From WHTX01 sp038255145 (lineage in GTDB: Bacteria; Actinomycetota; Acidimicrobiia; Acidimicrobiales; CAIXPF01), in contig JBBSLP010000038.1 in NCBI GenBank assembly GCA_038255145.1, positions 1-55,869 of the forward strand: a stretch of DNA of 55,869 nt, read 5' to 3'. The notes below the pieces were generated by a model. It was not told the origin of the DNA. It saw only the letters and a program-made list of their open reading frames with translations, and did not search any database. Shown here in pieces: positions 16,767 through 25,393 of this stretch. The position numbers and the translations under genes were made by a program. Position 1 is the stretch's first letter; every line of letters starts with the position of its first letter.

Positions 16767-17918
16767 TCAGGCCTCGGCCTTGATGGCCCCGGCCTTGGCC
16801 ATGGTCTCGAGGTCATCGTCGGTGAAGCCCCAGTCCCGCAGGGCCTCGTGGGTGTGCTCGCCCCGCGATGCCGGCGGCATCTGCACGGCACCCGGGGTGC
16901 GGCTGAAACGGGGAGCGGGGGCGGGCTGGATGACCCCGTCGACCTCGATGAAGGTGCCCCGGGCCACGTTGTGGGGGTGCAGCGGTGCTTCGTCCATGTC
17001 GAGGACGGGAGCGAAGCAGATGTCGGTCCCCTCCATGATCTCGCACCACTCGTCGCGGGTCTTGGTCTTGAAGATGGCGGCGACCTTGGCCTTGTTGGCC
17101 GGCCACTGGGCCCGGTCGTTGCGGCCGGGCAGGTCATCGTGGGTCAGGCCGAGCTTCTCGAGGAGCTCGGCGTAGAACTTGGCCTCGATGGAGCCGATGG
17201 ACACGTACTTGGCGTCCGAGGTCTCGTACACGCCGTAGTAGTGGGCGCCGCTGTCGAGGACGTTGTCGCCACGGTTTTTGGTCCACGTGCCCGAGCCGTG
17301 GATGCCGTAGATGGCGGACAGCAGGGAGGAGGCGCCGTCGACCATGGCCGCGTCGACGACCTGGCCCTGGCCCGAGCGCTGGGCCTCGAACAGGGCCGCC
17401 ACCAGGCCGAAGGCCAGGTACATGGCGCCACCGCCGAAGTCGCCCACCAGGTTGAGCGGGGGCACGGGAGGACCGTCGGTGCCACCGATGGAGTGCAGCA
17501 CCCCGGTGAGGGCGATGTAGTTGATGTCGTGGCCGGCGGCGGCGGCCATGGGGCCGTCCTGGCCCCAGCCGGTCATGCGGCCGAACACGAGCTTGGGGTT
17601 GCGGGCCAGGCACACGTCGGGGCCCAGGCCCAGCTTCTCGCACACGCCGGGCCGGAAGCCCTCGATGAGGGCGTCGGCCTGATCGACCAGGCGCAGCACG
17701 GCGTCGACACCCTCGGGCGTCTTGAGGTCGACGGAGATCGAGCGTCGTCCCCGCTGGAGCACGCTGTACTTGCGGCCCCGGTCGATGCCCAGGTCGCTGT
17801 CCTCGAGCCGGTCCACTCGGATGACGTCGGCGCCCAGGTCGGCCAGGAGCATGGCGCACATCGGGCCCGGTCCGATGCCGGCCAGCTCGACGACCTTCAC
17901 CCCGGTGAGTGGTCCCAT
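16767..17918 (-). CDS. Alpha-methylacyl-CoA racemase-type CoA-transferase family protein
   Basis: A 383-residue family III enzyme of the racemase branch. GRMTGWGQDGPMAAAAGHDINY contains H130, and NLVGDFGGGAMYLAFGL contains D160. These match the His/Asp pair (H126/D156) of Mycobacterium tuberculosis MCR, which interconverts 2R- and 2S-methylacyl-CoA by proton transfer. The N-terminus (LTGVKVVELAGIGPGPMCAMLLADLGADVIRV) is standard. It would let methyl-branched or sterol side-chain acyl-CoAs enter beta-oxidation, consistent with the acyl-CoA dehydrogenase and crotonase elsewhere in the window. ATG 17918 has an AGGGGAT ribosome-binding site. Confidence 0.9.
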   Translation of the reverse strand: MGPLTGVKVVELAGIGPGPMCAMLLADLGADVIRVDRLEDSDLGIDRGRKYSVLQRGRRSISVDLKTPEGVDAVLRLVDQADALIEGFRPGVCEKLGLGPDVCLARNPKLVFGRMTGWGQDGPMAAAAGHDINYIALTGVLHSIGGTDGPPVPPLNLVGDFGGGAMYLAFGLVAALFEAQRSGQGQVVDAAMVDGASSLLSAIYGIHGSGTWTKNRGDNVLDSGAHYYGVYETSDAKYVSIGSIEAKFYAELLEKLGLTHDDLPGRNDRAQWPANKAKVAAIFKTKTRDEWCEIMEGTDICFAPVLDMDEAPLHPHNVARGTFIEVDGVIQPAPAPRFSRTPGAVQMPPASRGEHTHEALRDWGFTDDDLETMAKAGAIKAEA

Positions 17919-17991
17919 TCGATCCCCTGTCAAGCGAACAGGGCGCTCGGCCCCGCTGTGGCGAACTTCGGTGTGGCTAGCGTCGCAGAAC

Positions 17992-18501
17992 GTGACGGAC
18001 GATAGTGCAGCTGCCGAAGCCGGGGTCCGCCGCCACCTCGACGAGCTGGGTGTGGCCTACGAGCTGATGGACTGCGATCCCGCCCTGGCCGACACCGCGG
18101 CGTTCTGCGAGGCCTACGGCGTGGCCCCCGAGGACTCGGCCAACACCATCGTGGTGGTGGGCAAGGCCGAGACCCCGCTGTACGTGGCCTGTGTGGTGCT
18201 GGCCACCACCAAGCTCGACGTGAACAAGGTCGTGCGCAAGCGCCTCGGCGTGCGCAAGGCCAGCTTCGCCAGCGGGGACGAGACCAAGGCCCTCACCGGC
18301 ATGCTCATCGGTGGGGTCACCCCCTTCGGCCTGCCCCACGGGGTGCCCGTGTGGATCGACCGACGGGTCATGGCCCGTGACGAGGTCGTGGTGGGCGGGG
18401 GCAGCCGGTCGCTCAAGCTGCGCTGCCCGCCGGCGTCGCTGTTGGTCCTGCCCATGGCCCAGGTGGTCGACGATCTGGCCGTCGACCTCAGCGACCGATG
18501 A
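17992..18501 (+). CDS. YbaK/EbsC-family aminoacyl-tRNA deacylase
   Basis: A 169-residue protein of the YbaK/ProX-like editing-domain fold: SANTIVVVGKAETPLYVACVVLATTKLDVNKVVRKRLGVRKASFAS, then GVTPFGLPHGVPVWID, the conserved Gly-rich strand of this family. Relatives remove wrong amino acids from tRNA in trans. The exact tRNA cannot be told. GTG 17992 is the likely start. It is divergent from the racemase gene (73 bases) and its end overlaps the convergent serB gene by 14 bases. Confidence 0.85.
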   Translation: MTDDSAAAEAGVRRHLDELGVAYELMDCDPALADTAAFCEAYGVAPEDSANTIVVVGKAETPLYVACVVLATTKLDVNKVVRKRLGVRKASFASGDETKALTGMLIGGVTPFGLPHGVPVWIDRRVMARDEVVVGGGSRSLKLRCPPASLLVLPMAQVVDDLAVDLSDR

Positions 18502-19717
18502 GGGGCTTCTCCACGGCGATGCCGTCTTCCTCATCGGCGTTGTCGACGTCCTCGCGACGGAAGCCCAGCACGAAGAGGACGGCGTCGAGGTAGGGCACGC
18601 TGACGGCGGTGTCGGCCGCGTCGCGCACCACGGGCTTGGCGTTGAAGGCGATGCCCAACCCCGCCGTGGCCAGCATGTCGAGGTCGTTGGCCCCGTCGCC
18701 GACGGCCACGGTCTGGGACAGCTCGATGCCCTCGGCCGCGGCCACCTCGGCCAGGAGCGCGGCCTTGCGTCGGCGGTCGACCACGGGGCCCAACACCCGC
18801 CCGGTGAGGCATCCGTCGACGACCTCGAGGGTGTTGGCGAAGGCGTAGTCCACGCCGAGCTCGTCCTTGAGGGCGTCGGTGAACACGGTGAAGCCCCCGC
18901 TGACCAGGGCGATGCGGAAGCCGAGCCGCTTGAGGGTGCGGATGAAGGTGCGGGCACCGGGGGTGAGGCGCACCTCTTCCCGGGCCCGTTCGACGTCGGC
19001 CAGCGGCAGACCGGCCAACAGCGCCACCCGTTCCCGCAGGGCGGCCTCGAAGTCGAGCTCGCCGGCCATGGCCCGTTCGGTGATGGCGGCCACGGCGTCG
19101 CCGCACCCGCACACGTCGGCCAGCAGGTCGACGACCTCGTTCTGGATGAGGGTGGAGTCGACATCGAGGGCGACCAGGCGGATGGCCCGCCGTGACAGAC
19201 CGGCCCGCTGCACGGCCACGTCGAAGCGGTGCTGGCGGGAGGCGCCGAGCAGGCCGGCCCGCAGCGGTTCGTCGTCGACGACGCGAACGAGGAGCTCGTA
19301 ACAGGCGACGGGGTAGCGGGCCAGGCTGGTGATGCGCTCGATGTTGCCGCCGGCGTCGGCGATGGCCGTGGCCGCAGCGTGCAGCTGGGCGGCGTCGAGG
19401 CGACTGGCCAGCAGCGTCACCGCCCAGGCGTGGCCCTTGTCGGGGCTGAGGTCGGTGGGGGTGGGTTCGGGCCCGGTGTCCTGGACGACCTCGAAGTCGA
19501 CGGCCATGCCCCGCTCCCAGCCGAAGAGCAGCAGCTCCTTGAGCAGGTCACGGCCCTCGGGGATGACCAGCAACACGCTGAGGTGCAGACGCTGGCGGAT
19601 GGCGATCTGTTCGACGTCGACGACCTCGGCACCGGCGTCGGCGATGCGGGACATCAGCGCGGCGGTGATCCCGGGCCGGTCGAGCCCACTGACGTGGACG
19701 AGGATCGTCTCCTGCAC
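18488..19717 (-). CDS. serB: Phosphoserine phosphatase with two ACT-like domains
   Basis: A 409-residue HAD phosphatase catalysing the last step of serine synthesis. Residues 1-170 hold two ACT-like domains (LVHVSGLDRPGITAALMSRI and WAVTLLASRLDAAQLHAAATAI), typical of long actinobacterial SerB and likely allosteric. The HAD core follows: DVDSTLI with D185 as nucleophile and D187 as acid/base, SGGF (motif II), the KAALLAEV lysine, and GDGANDLDM (motif IV). The start is GTG 19717. The 3' end overlaps ybaK on the opposite strand. Confidence 0.95.
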   Translation of the reverse strand: MQETILVHVSGLDRPGITAALMSRIADAGAEVVDVEQIAIRQRLHLSVLLVIPEGRDLLKELLLFGWERGMAVDFEVVQDTGPEPTPTDLSPDKGHAWAVTLLASRLDAAQLHAAATAIADAGGNIERITSLARYPVACYELLVRVVDDEPLRAGLLGASRQHRFDVAVQRAGLSRRAIRLVALDVDSTLIQNEVVDLLADVCGCGDAVAAITERAMAGELDFEAALRERVALLAGLPLADVERAREEVRLTPGARTFIRTLKRLGFRIALVSGGFTVFTDALKDELGVDYAFANTLEVVDGCLTGRVLGPVVDRRRKAALLAEVAAAEGIELSQTVAVGDGANDLDMLATAGLGIAFNAKPVVRDAADTAVSVPYLDAVLFVLGFRREDVDNADEEDGIAVEKPLIGR

Positions 19718-19762
19718 GCAGGGCAGGCTACGGCGGCCGGGCGCCGCTGCGGTCGGGACCGC

Positions 19763-20005
19763 TCAGCGACCCATGGCCTTGAGCTGGGCCATGATCTCCT
19801 TGCAGGTGGGGCACACCGGGAACTTGTCCGGGGCGCGGTTGGGAACCCACTTCTTGCCGCACAGGGCCTGGACGGCCACGCCCTCCACCGCGCTGCGCAT
19901 GATGTCGGCTTTGCGCACGTAGTGGGCGAAGCGGTCGTGGTCGCCCTCGTCGCCCTCCGACAGGGTGGGGTCGACGATGGTGTCGGTGTCCGTCGTGGCA
20001 GGCAC
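19763..20005 (-). CDS. DUF3039 family protein
   Basis: An 80-residue actinobacterial protein with the full DUF3039 signature: DHDRFAHYVRKADIMRSAV, ALCGKKWVPNRAPDKFPVCPTCKE. The Cys of ALCGK and the CPTC knuckle suggest a zinc site. The function is unknown. It lies about 45 bases upstream of serB on the same strand and may be cotranscribed with it. Confidence 0.9.
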   Translation of the reverse strand: MPATTDTDTIVDPTLSEGDEGDHDRFAHYVRKADIMRSAVEGVAVQALCGKKWVPNRAPDKFPVCPTCKEIMAQLKAMGR

Positions 20006-20110
20006 GGACCGATGCTAACCGGCACCGGTCGACGCAGCCCGGCCGGCCCTGCCATACTGGTTGGCCGTTGCGCCACTGGCGTCGACCACCTCGCGCCTGG
20101 GAGAACCCCT

Positions 20111-20368
20111 GTGAAGAAGGACATCCACCCCGACTACCGCCCCGTCGTGTTCCTGGACACGGCGTCGAGCAAGTCGTTCCTGACCCGTTCCACGGTGCAG
20201 ACCCGAGAGACGGTCGAGTGGGAGGACGGCAACACGTACCCCCTGGCCAAGGTCGAGATCTCGTCCGAGAGCCACCCGTTCTTCACCGGCACCATGATCA
20301 TCATGGACACCGCCGGCCGGGTCGAGCGCTTCGAGCGCCGCTACGGCAACCGCCGCAAGGCCAACTGA
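20111..20368 (+). CDS. rpmE2: Ribosomal protein bL31, type B
   Basis: An 85-residue bL31 of the zinc-free type: VKKDIHPDYRPVVFLD, then SHPFFTGT and the C-terminal VERFERRYG. The Cys residues of type-A L31 are absent. In actinobacteria the type-B form often replaces the Cys-containing form under zinc starvation, but here no Zur box was seen in the 105 bases upstream. GTG 20111 is the start. The gene is followed by a strong hairpin. Confidence 0.95.
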   Translation: MKKDIHPDYRPVVFLDTASSKSFLTRSTVQTRETVEWEDGNTYPLAKVEISSESHPFFTGTMIIMDTAGRVERFERRYGNRRKAN

Positions 20369-20396
20369 GGCCCTCGAGGATCCAGCAATCGCGCCA

Positions 20397-20429
20397 GACG
20401 GCGCCGGCCCCCCGGGGACCGGCGCCGTC
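20397..20429. terminator. Strong hairpin between convergent rpmE2 and crotonase genes
   Basis: A perfect 11-base-pair stem (GACGGCGCCGG / CCGGCGCCGTC) with an 11-base loop that can pair further (CCCC/GGGG). It is placed 29 bases after the rpmE2 stop and 24 bases after the crotonase stop on the other strand, so it can terminate both. There is no long U-tract, as is common in high-G+C genomes. Confidence 0.7.
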
Positions 20430-20452
20430 GACGCGCCCGGGTTCGGTGGTGC

Positions 20453-21226
20453 TCAGCGCCCCTTGAAGTCGGGCAGGCGGCGCTCGGCCGTGGCCCGCAC
20501 GCCTTCCTTGAAGTCCTCCGTCGAGCGCAGGCGGTCCTGCTCCTCGAGCTCGTGGTCGGTTGCGGCCTTGACCCGCGCCGCCAGGTCACCACGCATGGTG
20601 GCCCGGATGGACAGGATGGCCAGCGGGCCCGAGCGGGCGATCTCCAGGGCGAAGGCGTGGGCCTCGGCGCGCAGGTCCTCGGCGGGCACGACCTTGTCGG
20701 CCAGGCCGATCTCGAGGGCCTCGTCGGCCTTGACCCGACGCCCCGTGTAGAAGAGGTCGAGGGCCTTCTGCTGGCCGACCAGGCCGGGCAGGGTGACGGT
20801 CAGGCCGAAGCCCTGGTGGAAGCCGAGGCGGGAGAAGTTCGCCGCGAAGCGGGCGTCGGGGCTGGCCACCCGGAAGTCGGGGAAGCAGGCCACGCCCAGG
20901 CCGCCACCGATGGCCGCGCCCTGCACCGCGGCCACCACCGGCTTGCGGTTGGAGAACAGCCGCACGGCCTCGCGGTAGAGGTCGCCGGGCTTGGTCTCGG
21001 TCTGGCTGCCCTTGGGGGCAGCGAAGTTGGCGCCGGCGCAGAAGGACTTGCCGTTGGCGCACAGGACCGACGCCCGCACGGCGTCGTCCTTGTCGAGGGC
21101 GTCGAAGGCGTCGGCCAGGTTGGAGATCAGGGTGTGGTCGAAGTAGTTGTGCGGGGGCCGGTCGATCTCGACCGTGGCGACATGGTCGTCACCCACCGTG
21201 ATGTTCAGTTCCGGGAACTCGTGCAC
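20453..21226 (-). CDS. Crotonase-superfamily protein without the hydratase glutamates
   Basis: A 257-residue crotonase fold: VATVEIDRPPHNYFD, the first oxyanion segment SFCAGANF, and the second QGAAIGGGLGVACFPDFRVAS. In enoyl-CoA hydratase two glutamates do the chemistry (rat E144 in GGGCEL and E164 in QPE). Here they align with Gly (GGGLGV) and Phe (FAANFS). It probably still binds acyl-CoA and stabilises an enolate, but simple hydration is unlikely; isomerase, dehalogenase, hydrolase or decarboxylase activity is possible. GTG 21226 follows a GGGGGAG ribosome-binding site. Confidence 0.85.
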   Translation of the reverse strand: MHEFPELNITVGDDHVATVEIDRPPHNYFDHTLISNLADAFDALDKDDAVRASVLCANGKSFCAGANFAAPKGSQTETKPGDLYREAVRLFSNRKPVVAAVQGAAIGGGLGVACFPDFRVASPDARFAANFSRLGFHQGFGLTVTLPGLVGQQKALDLFYTGRRVKADEALEIGLADKVVPAEDLRAEAHAFALEIARSGPLAILSIRATMRGDLAARVKAATDHELEEQDRLRSTEDFKEGVRATAERRLPDFKGR

Positions 21227-21296
21227 CGCTCATCTCCCCCATTGGTCTGTGCTGGCCTCTGCTCGCCGGCGCGGGTCTGGCGAACGGACGCGCAGG

Positions 21297-21890
21297 CTAG
21301 GCCAGCGGGCCGGGGGCGGGGGAGGTGGCCCCGCCGGCGAGCATGGACTCGAGCGCCTTGGGGGCGCCGATCTCGACGTCGGCCGCCCCGCTGCCCCCGG
21401 GGATGAGGGCGACGGCGAAGCCCTCGTCGAGGGCGTCGTGGACGGTGGCGGACACGCAGCCGTCGAAGGCCAGACCCCCGGCCCAGATGCGCTGGATGCC
21501 GGCGCCCCGCAACTGCGCGGCCAGGGTGGTGCGGCCGAAGGCGGAGAAGCTGTCGAAGTCGGGCTCGTAGCCCTTCTCGACCACGACGGCGGACCAGGGC
21601 AGGCGCAGGTCGGGGTGGAAGGCGGCGCCGTCGGTGCCGGCCACGCAGTGGGCGGGGAAGGTGTCGAAGCTGACGTGGTCGGGGGTGTGCCAGTCCCGGG
21701 ACAGGTAGATGGGGGTGCCGGTGCCGATGGCGGCCTCGATCCACGTGTTCAGGTTGGCGATGAGGGCGGGGGTGCCGGCGATGGCCAGGGAGCCACCCTC
21801 GCAGAAGTCGTTCTGGACGTCGACGAGCACGAGGGCGTCGCCGGGCTCGAGCATTTCGGCGGGGGCGGTCTCGTCAGCCATGGTGGCCAT
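21297..21890 (-). CDS. Isochorismatase-fold hydrolase, nicotinamidase-like
   Basis: A 197-residue cysteine hydrolase. The triad is readable as D24 (LVDVQNDFC), K106 (VVVEKGYEPDFDSFSAF) and C145 (AFDGCV), and the metal site as DWHTPDH (residues 66-72). This is the PncA pattern, which turns nicotinamide into nicotinate for NAD salvage, except that the usual TDYCV around the cysteine is FDGCV. A pyrazinamidase/nicotinamidase role is likely but not certain. The start may be ATG 21890 or 21881 (both in frame), and neither has a good ribosome-binding site. Confidence 0.75.
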   Translation of the reverse strand: MATMADETAPAEMLEPGDALVLVDVQNDFCEGGSLAIAGTPALIANLNTWIEAAIGTGTPIYLSRDWHTPDHVSFDTFPAHCVAGTDGAAFHPDLRLPWSAVVVEKGYEPDFDSFSAFGRTTLAAQLRGAGIQRIWAGGLAFDGCVSATVHDALDEGFAVALIPGGSGAADVEIGAPKALESMLAGGATSPAPGPLA

Positions 21891-22034
21891 GGTCGCCCGT
21901 GCGTCCTTCGTCGACGGGGCGCAGGTGTTGAACGCTGGGTTACGCCGCTCGTCCAGCGCTGTGGCCTGCGGATCTGCCTCCCTGGCGCCGATTCGCCGTC
22001 GATTCGACGGACTGGACGGACTGGACGGCCCCGC

Positions 22035-24581
22035 TCAGGCGTCGGCCGGGAAGGTGACGACCACCGTCAGGGCGTCGCCGGGGGCCGTGCGCAGGTCGCC
22101 GACCACCCCGGCTTCGGCCACGTCACCGGCCACCAGGGCCACGGCGGCCAGTTCGGCCTCGGTCCCCGTCACCAGCACCGATTCGATGGGGGTGCGCAAC
22201 GACCGTTTGGCCTCGGTCTTGGCCCGGCGCACCTCGCTCAGCAGCTTGTAGGCCGTGGACAGCAGGGTCGGGTCACCCTCGGCGGCGGCCGCGGCGATGG
22301 CCTCGGCGTCGGGCCACGACGAGCGGTGGATGGACCCCTCCTGCCACCACGACCACACCTCTTCGGTGACGAAGGGCAGGAACGGCGCGTGCAGCTGCAG
22401 GAGCGTGCGCAGGGCCAGGGACAGCGCGGCCCGGGCCGAGGCCGCGCCCTCGTCGCCCCGGGTGCCGTAGGCCCGGCCCTTGACCAGCTCGACGTAGTCG
22501 TCGCAGAAGGTCCAGAAGAAGGTCTCGCTGCGCTCCAGGGCCCGGGCGTAGTCGTAGCCCTCGAACGCCGCGGTGGCGTCCACCACCAGGGCGGCCAGGG
22601 AGGCCACGAAGGCCTGGTCGACGGGATCGGTGACCGCACCCGAGGCCGTGGCCGCATCCCCACCCAGTCCGAGCACGAACTTGGAGACGTTCAGCAGCTT
22701 GATGGCCAGGCGGCGGCCGATGCGCATCTGGCCGTCGTCGAAGGCGGTGTCCGTGCCGGGCCGCCCACCGGCCGCCCAGTAGCGCACCGCGTCCGAGCCG
22801 TGCTGCTCGAGCAGGCCCATGGGGGTGACCACGTTGCCCTTGGACTTGGACATCTTCTTGCGGTCGGGGTCGAGGATCCACCCCGACAGGGCCGCGTTGG
22901 CCCAGGGCAGGGTGTCGAGCTCGAGGTGGGAGCGGACCACGGTGGAGAACAGCCAGGTGCGGATGATGTCGTGGGCCTGGGGGCGCAGGTCCATGGGGTA
23001 GGTGCGGGCGAACAGGTCGGGGTCGTCGACCCAGCCGCAGACGATCTGGGGGGTCAGCGACGACGTGGCCCAGGTGTCCATGACGTCGGGGTCCCCGACG
23101 AAGCCGCCGGGCACCCCCCGCTGGTCCTCGGTGAACCCGGGCGGGGTGTCGGCCGAGGGGTCCACGGGCAGGGAGGCCTCGTCGGCCAGCAGCAGCTGGT
23201 CGTGGCGCACGGTGCCGTCCTCGCCCACCCGGTACCAGATGGGGAAGGGCACGCCGAAGTAGCGCTGGCGGGAGACGAGCCAATCGCCGTTGAGCCCGCC
23301 CACCCAGTTCTCGTAGCGGACCTGCATGTAGCTGGGGTGCCATTCCAGCTCGGCCCCCCGGGCCAGCAGCCGGGCCCGCAGCTCGGCGTCGCGGCCGCCG
23401 TTGCGCAGGTACCACTGGCGGGTGGTGACGATCTCGAGGGGGCGGTCGCCCTTCTCGTAGAACTTCACCGCATGGGTGATCTTGCGGGGCTCGCCCTCGA
23501 GCTCGCCCGAGGCGGTCAGCAGCTCGACCATGGCCGTGCGGGCCTGGTTGACGAACTTGGTGGCCAGGTGGGTGGTGTAGAGCTCGGCGGCCTCGGCCGA
23601 CAGGCCCGGGGGCGGGTCGGCCACGAAGCGACCGTCGCGGCCGATGACGGCGCGCACGGGCAGGTCCAGCTCGCGCCACCAGGTCACGTCGGTGGTGTCA
23701 CCGAACGTGCAGATCATGGCGATGCCCGAGCCCTTGTCGGGATCGGCCAGCTCGTGGGCCCGCACCGGCACCTCGACCCCGAAGATGGGGGTGCGCACGG
23801 TGGTGCCGAACAGGGGCTGGTAGCGGGCGTCGTCGGGATGGGCGACCAGGGCCACGCAGGCGGCCAGCAGTTCGGGCCGGGTGGTCTCGATGGCCAGGGT
23901 GCCGCCGTCGGGGCGATGGAAGTGCAGGCGGTGGTAGGCGCCGGGCCGCTCGCGGTCCTCGAGCTCGGCCTGGGCCACCGCGGTCTGGAAGCTGACGTCC
24001 CACAGGGTGGGGGCCTCGGCCAGGTAGGCCGAGCCCCGGGCCAGGTCACGCAGGAAGGCGAACTGCGAGGTGCGCCGGCAGCGCTCGTCGATGGTGGCGT
24101 AGGTCATCGACCAGTCCACCGACAGCCCCAGGTGGCGCCACAGCGACTCGAAGACCTTCTCGTCGTCGCCGGTCAGCCGCTCGCACAGCTCGATGAAGTT
24201 GGGCCGGCTGACGGGCACGGGGCGCTCGGGGGGCGTGGCCGGGGGCTCGAAGGTGGGGTCGTAGGGCAGGGAGGGGTCGCAGGTGACCCCGAAGTGGTTC
24301 TGCACCCGACGCTCGGTGGGCAGCCCGTTGTCGTCCCAACCCATGGGGTAGAAGACCTCACGGCCCCGCATGCGCATGAAGCGGGCCATGGTGTCGGTGT
24401 GGGTGTAGGAGAACACGTGGCCCACGTGCAGCGAGCCCGACACCGTCGGCGGGGGGGTGTCGATGCTGTAGACGTCGGCCCGGGTCTTGGACCGGTCGAA
24501 GCGGTAGGTGCCGGAGGCCTCCCACGCGTCGTTCCACTTGTGCTCCAACCCGTCGAGGCTGGGCTTCTCCGGCGCGGTCAT
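22035..24581 (-). CDS. valS: Valyl-tRNA synthetase
   Basis: An 848-residue class I synthetase. The HIGH motif is HVGH (residues 52-55), KMSKS lies near residue 575 (KKMSKSKGN), and the editing domain lies between, with ETTRPELLAACVALVAHP. GWDDNGLPTERRVQ and FGVPFPIWY are characteristic of ValRS. The C-terminus lacks an obvious long coiled-coil arm rich in Lys/Glu heptads, so it resembles the short ValRS variant. ATG 24581. No T-box or leader structure could be seen upstream. It is divergent from a vapBC module. Confidence 0.95.
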   Translation of the reverse strand: MTAPEKPSLDGLEHKWNDAWEASGTYRFDRSKTRADVYSIDTPPPTVSGSLHVGHVFSYTHTDTMARFMRMRGREVFYPMGWDDNGLPTERRVQNHFGVTCDPSLPYDPTFEPPATPPERPVPVSRPNFIELCERLTGDDEKVFESLWRHLGLSVDWSMTYATIDERCRRTSQFAFLRDLARGSAYLAEAPTLWDVSFQTAVAQAELEDRERPGAYHRLHFHRPDGGTLAIETTRPELLAACVALVAHPDDARYQPLFGTTVRTPIFGVEVPVRAHELADPDKGSGIAMICTFGDTTDVTWWRELDLPVRAVIGRDGRFVADPPPGLSAEAAELYTTHLATKFVNQARTAMVELLTASGELEGEPRKITHAVKFYEKGDRPLEIVTTRQWYLRNGGRDAELRARLLARGAELEWHPSYMQVRYENWVGGLNGDWLVSRQRYFGVPFPIWYRVGEDGTVRHDQLLLADEASLPVDPSADTPPGFTEDQRGVPGGFVGDPDVMDTWATSSLTPQIVCGWVDDPDLFARTYPMDLRPQAHDIIRTWLFSTVVRSHLELDTLPWANAALSGWILDPDRKKMSKSKGNVVTPMGLLEQHGSDAVRYWAAGGRPGTDTAFDDGQMRIGRRLAIKLLNVSKFVLGLGGDAATASGAVTDPVDQAFVASLAALVVDATAAFEGYDYARALERSETFFWTFCDDYVELVKGRAYGTRGDEGAASARAALSLALRTLLQLHAPFLPFVTEEVWSWWQEGSIHRSSWPDAEAIAAAAAEGDPTLLSTAYKLLSEVRRAKTEAKRSLRTPIESVLVTGTEAELAAVALVAGDVAEAGVVGDLRTAPGDALTVVVTFPADA

Positions 24582-24637
24582 GGCGCACGAGGCTACCCGC
24601 TCGGTGCCCTACCCCTCCTCGGGGTTGTCAGCGATGG

Positions 24638-24668
24638 TGATGCGTGTGACGCGTTACCGTGTGCATCA
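24638..24668. promoter_or_regulatory. Possible operator of the vapBC module
   Basis: An inverted repeat, TGATGC ... GCATCA, with a 19-base spacer; its right arm touches the vapB ATG. TA operons are usually repressed by the antitoxin at such sites. The arms are short, so this is tentative. Confidence 0.3.
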
Positions 24669-24922
24669 TGCGCACCACGGTGGCGATCCAGGACGAGCTG
24701 CTGGTGGCGGCCAAGGAGCGGGCGGCCCGGCTGGGGGTCACCCTCGGCCACGTCGTCGAGACCGCGCTGCGGCGCGAGCTCACCCGCACCCCCGATGCCG
24801 AGGCGCCGCCCCTGCCGGTGTTCCGCGGCGGGACGGGGCCTCGTCCGGGTGTCGAACTGACGTCCAACCGGGCGCTGGCCGAGCTGCTGGACGAGGGCGT
24901 CGCGCTCGACCGGCGTCGCTGA
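24668..24922 (+). CDS. VapB-type ribbon-helix-helix antitoxin
   Basis: An 84-residue protein beginning MRTTVAIQDELLVAAKERAARLGVTLGHVVETALRREL, the beta-helix-helix DNA-binding fold of VapB antitoxins. The C-terminal part (Pro/Gly-rich, then ALAELLDEGVALDRRR) should wrap the toxin. It is expected to bind its own promoter and neutralise the PIN toxin encoded two bases downstream. ATG 24668 is preferred over GTG 24659 because the conserved domain begins there. Confidence 0.88.
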   Translation: MRTTVAIQDELLVAAKERAARLGVTLGHVVETALRRELTRTPDAEAPPLPVFRGGTGPRPGVELTSNRALAELLDEGVALDRRR

Positions 24923-24924
24923 TC

Positions 24925-25353
24925 GTGTTCCTGCTCGACGTGAACATCGTCGTCGCCGCCCACCGGGACGACCATCCGCACCACGAGGTCGTCCGCGGCT
25001 GGCTCGACGAGGCCCTGGCCGGCCCTGACGACCTGGGTGTGCCCGCCACCGTGTGGGCATCGTTCCTGCGGCTCTCCACCAACCGCCGGGTCTTCGCCGT
25101 CCCCACCCCGATGGCGGACGCCTTCGCCTTCGTCGACGCCTTCGTGGCCCACCCCCGCCACGTGGCGGCCGAGCCCGGTCCCCGCCACCTGGGCATCCTC
25201 CGTCGCTTGTGCGAGGAGGGGGAGGTCATGGGCGACCTGGTCCCGGACGCCGTGCTCGGCGCCATCGCCATCGAGCAGGGGGCGAGCCTGGTGACCCTCG
25301 ATCGCGACTTCGCCCGGTTCGAGGAGGTCGCGCACCTCCGCCCGGGCGGGTAG
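24925..25353 (+). CDS. VapC PIN-domain ribonuclease toxin
   Basis: A 142-residue PIN protein: VFLLDVNIVVAAHRDDHPHH carries the first acidic residue, WASFLRL a middle segment, and GDLVPDAVLGAIAIEQGASLVTLDRDFARF the remaining Asp residues. It belongs to the TIGR00028-like VapC group (LLDVN..VA start). VapC toxins cut tRNA or rRNA in a magnesium-dependent way. The start GTG lies two bases after the vapB stop. Confidence 0.88.
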   Translation: MFLLDVNIVVAAHRDDHPHHEVVRGWLDEALAGPDDLGVPATVWASFLRLSTNRRVFAVPTPMADAFAFVDAFVAHPRHVAAEPGPRHLGILRRLCEEGEVMGDLVPDAVLGAIAIEQGASLVTLDRDFARFEEVAHLRPGG

Positions 25354-25393
25354 CCGCCTGCGCCGTGGGTGGTGGCCAGGGAGGTGGTGAAGC

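Noticed and set aside
21147..24860. Very long plus-strand frame (over 1200 codons) opposite valS and neighbours
   Set aside because: It is an antisense shadow of high-G+C genes, full of Gly/Val/Arg/His/Gln without domains; the minus strand holds clear real genes.
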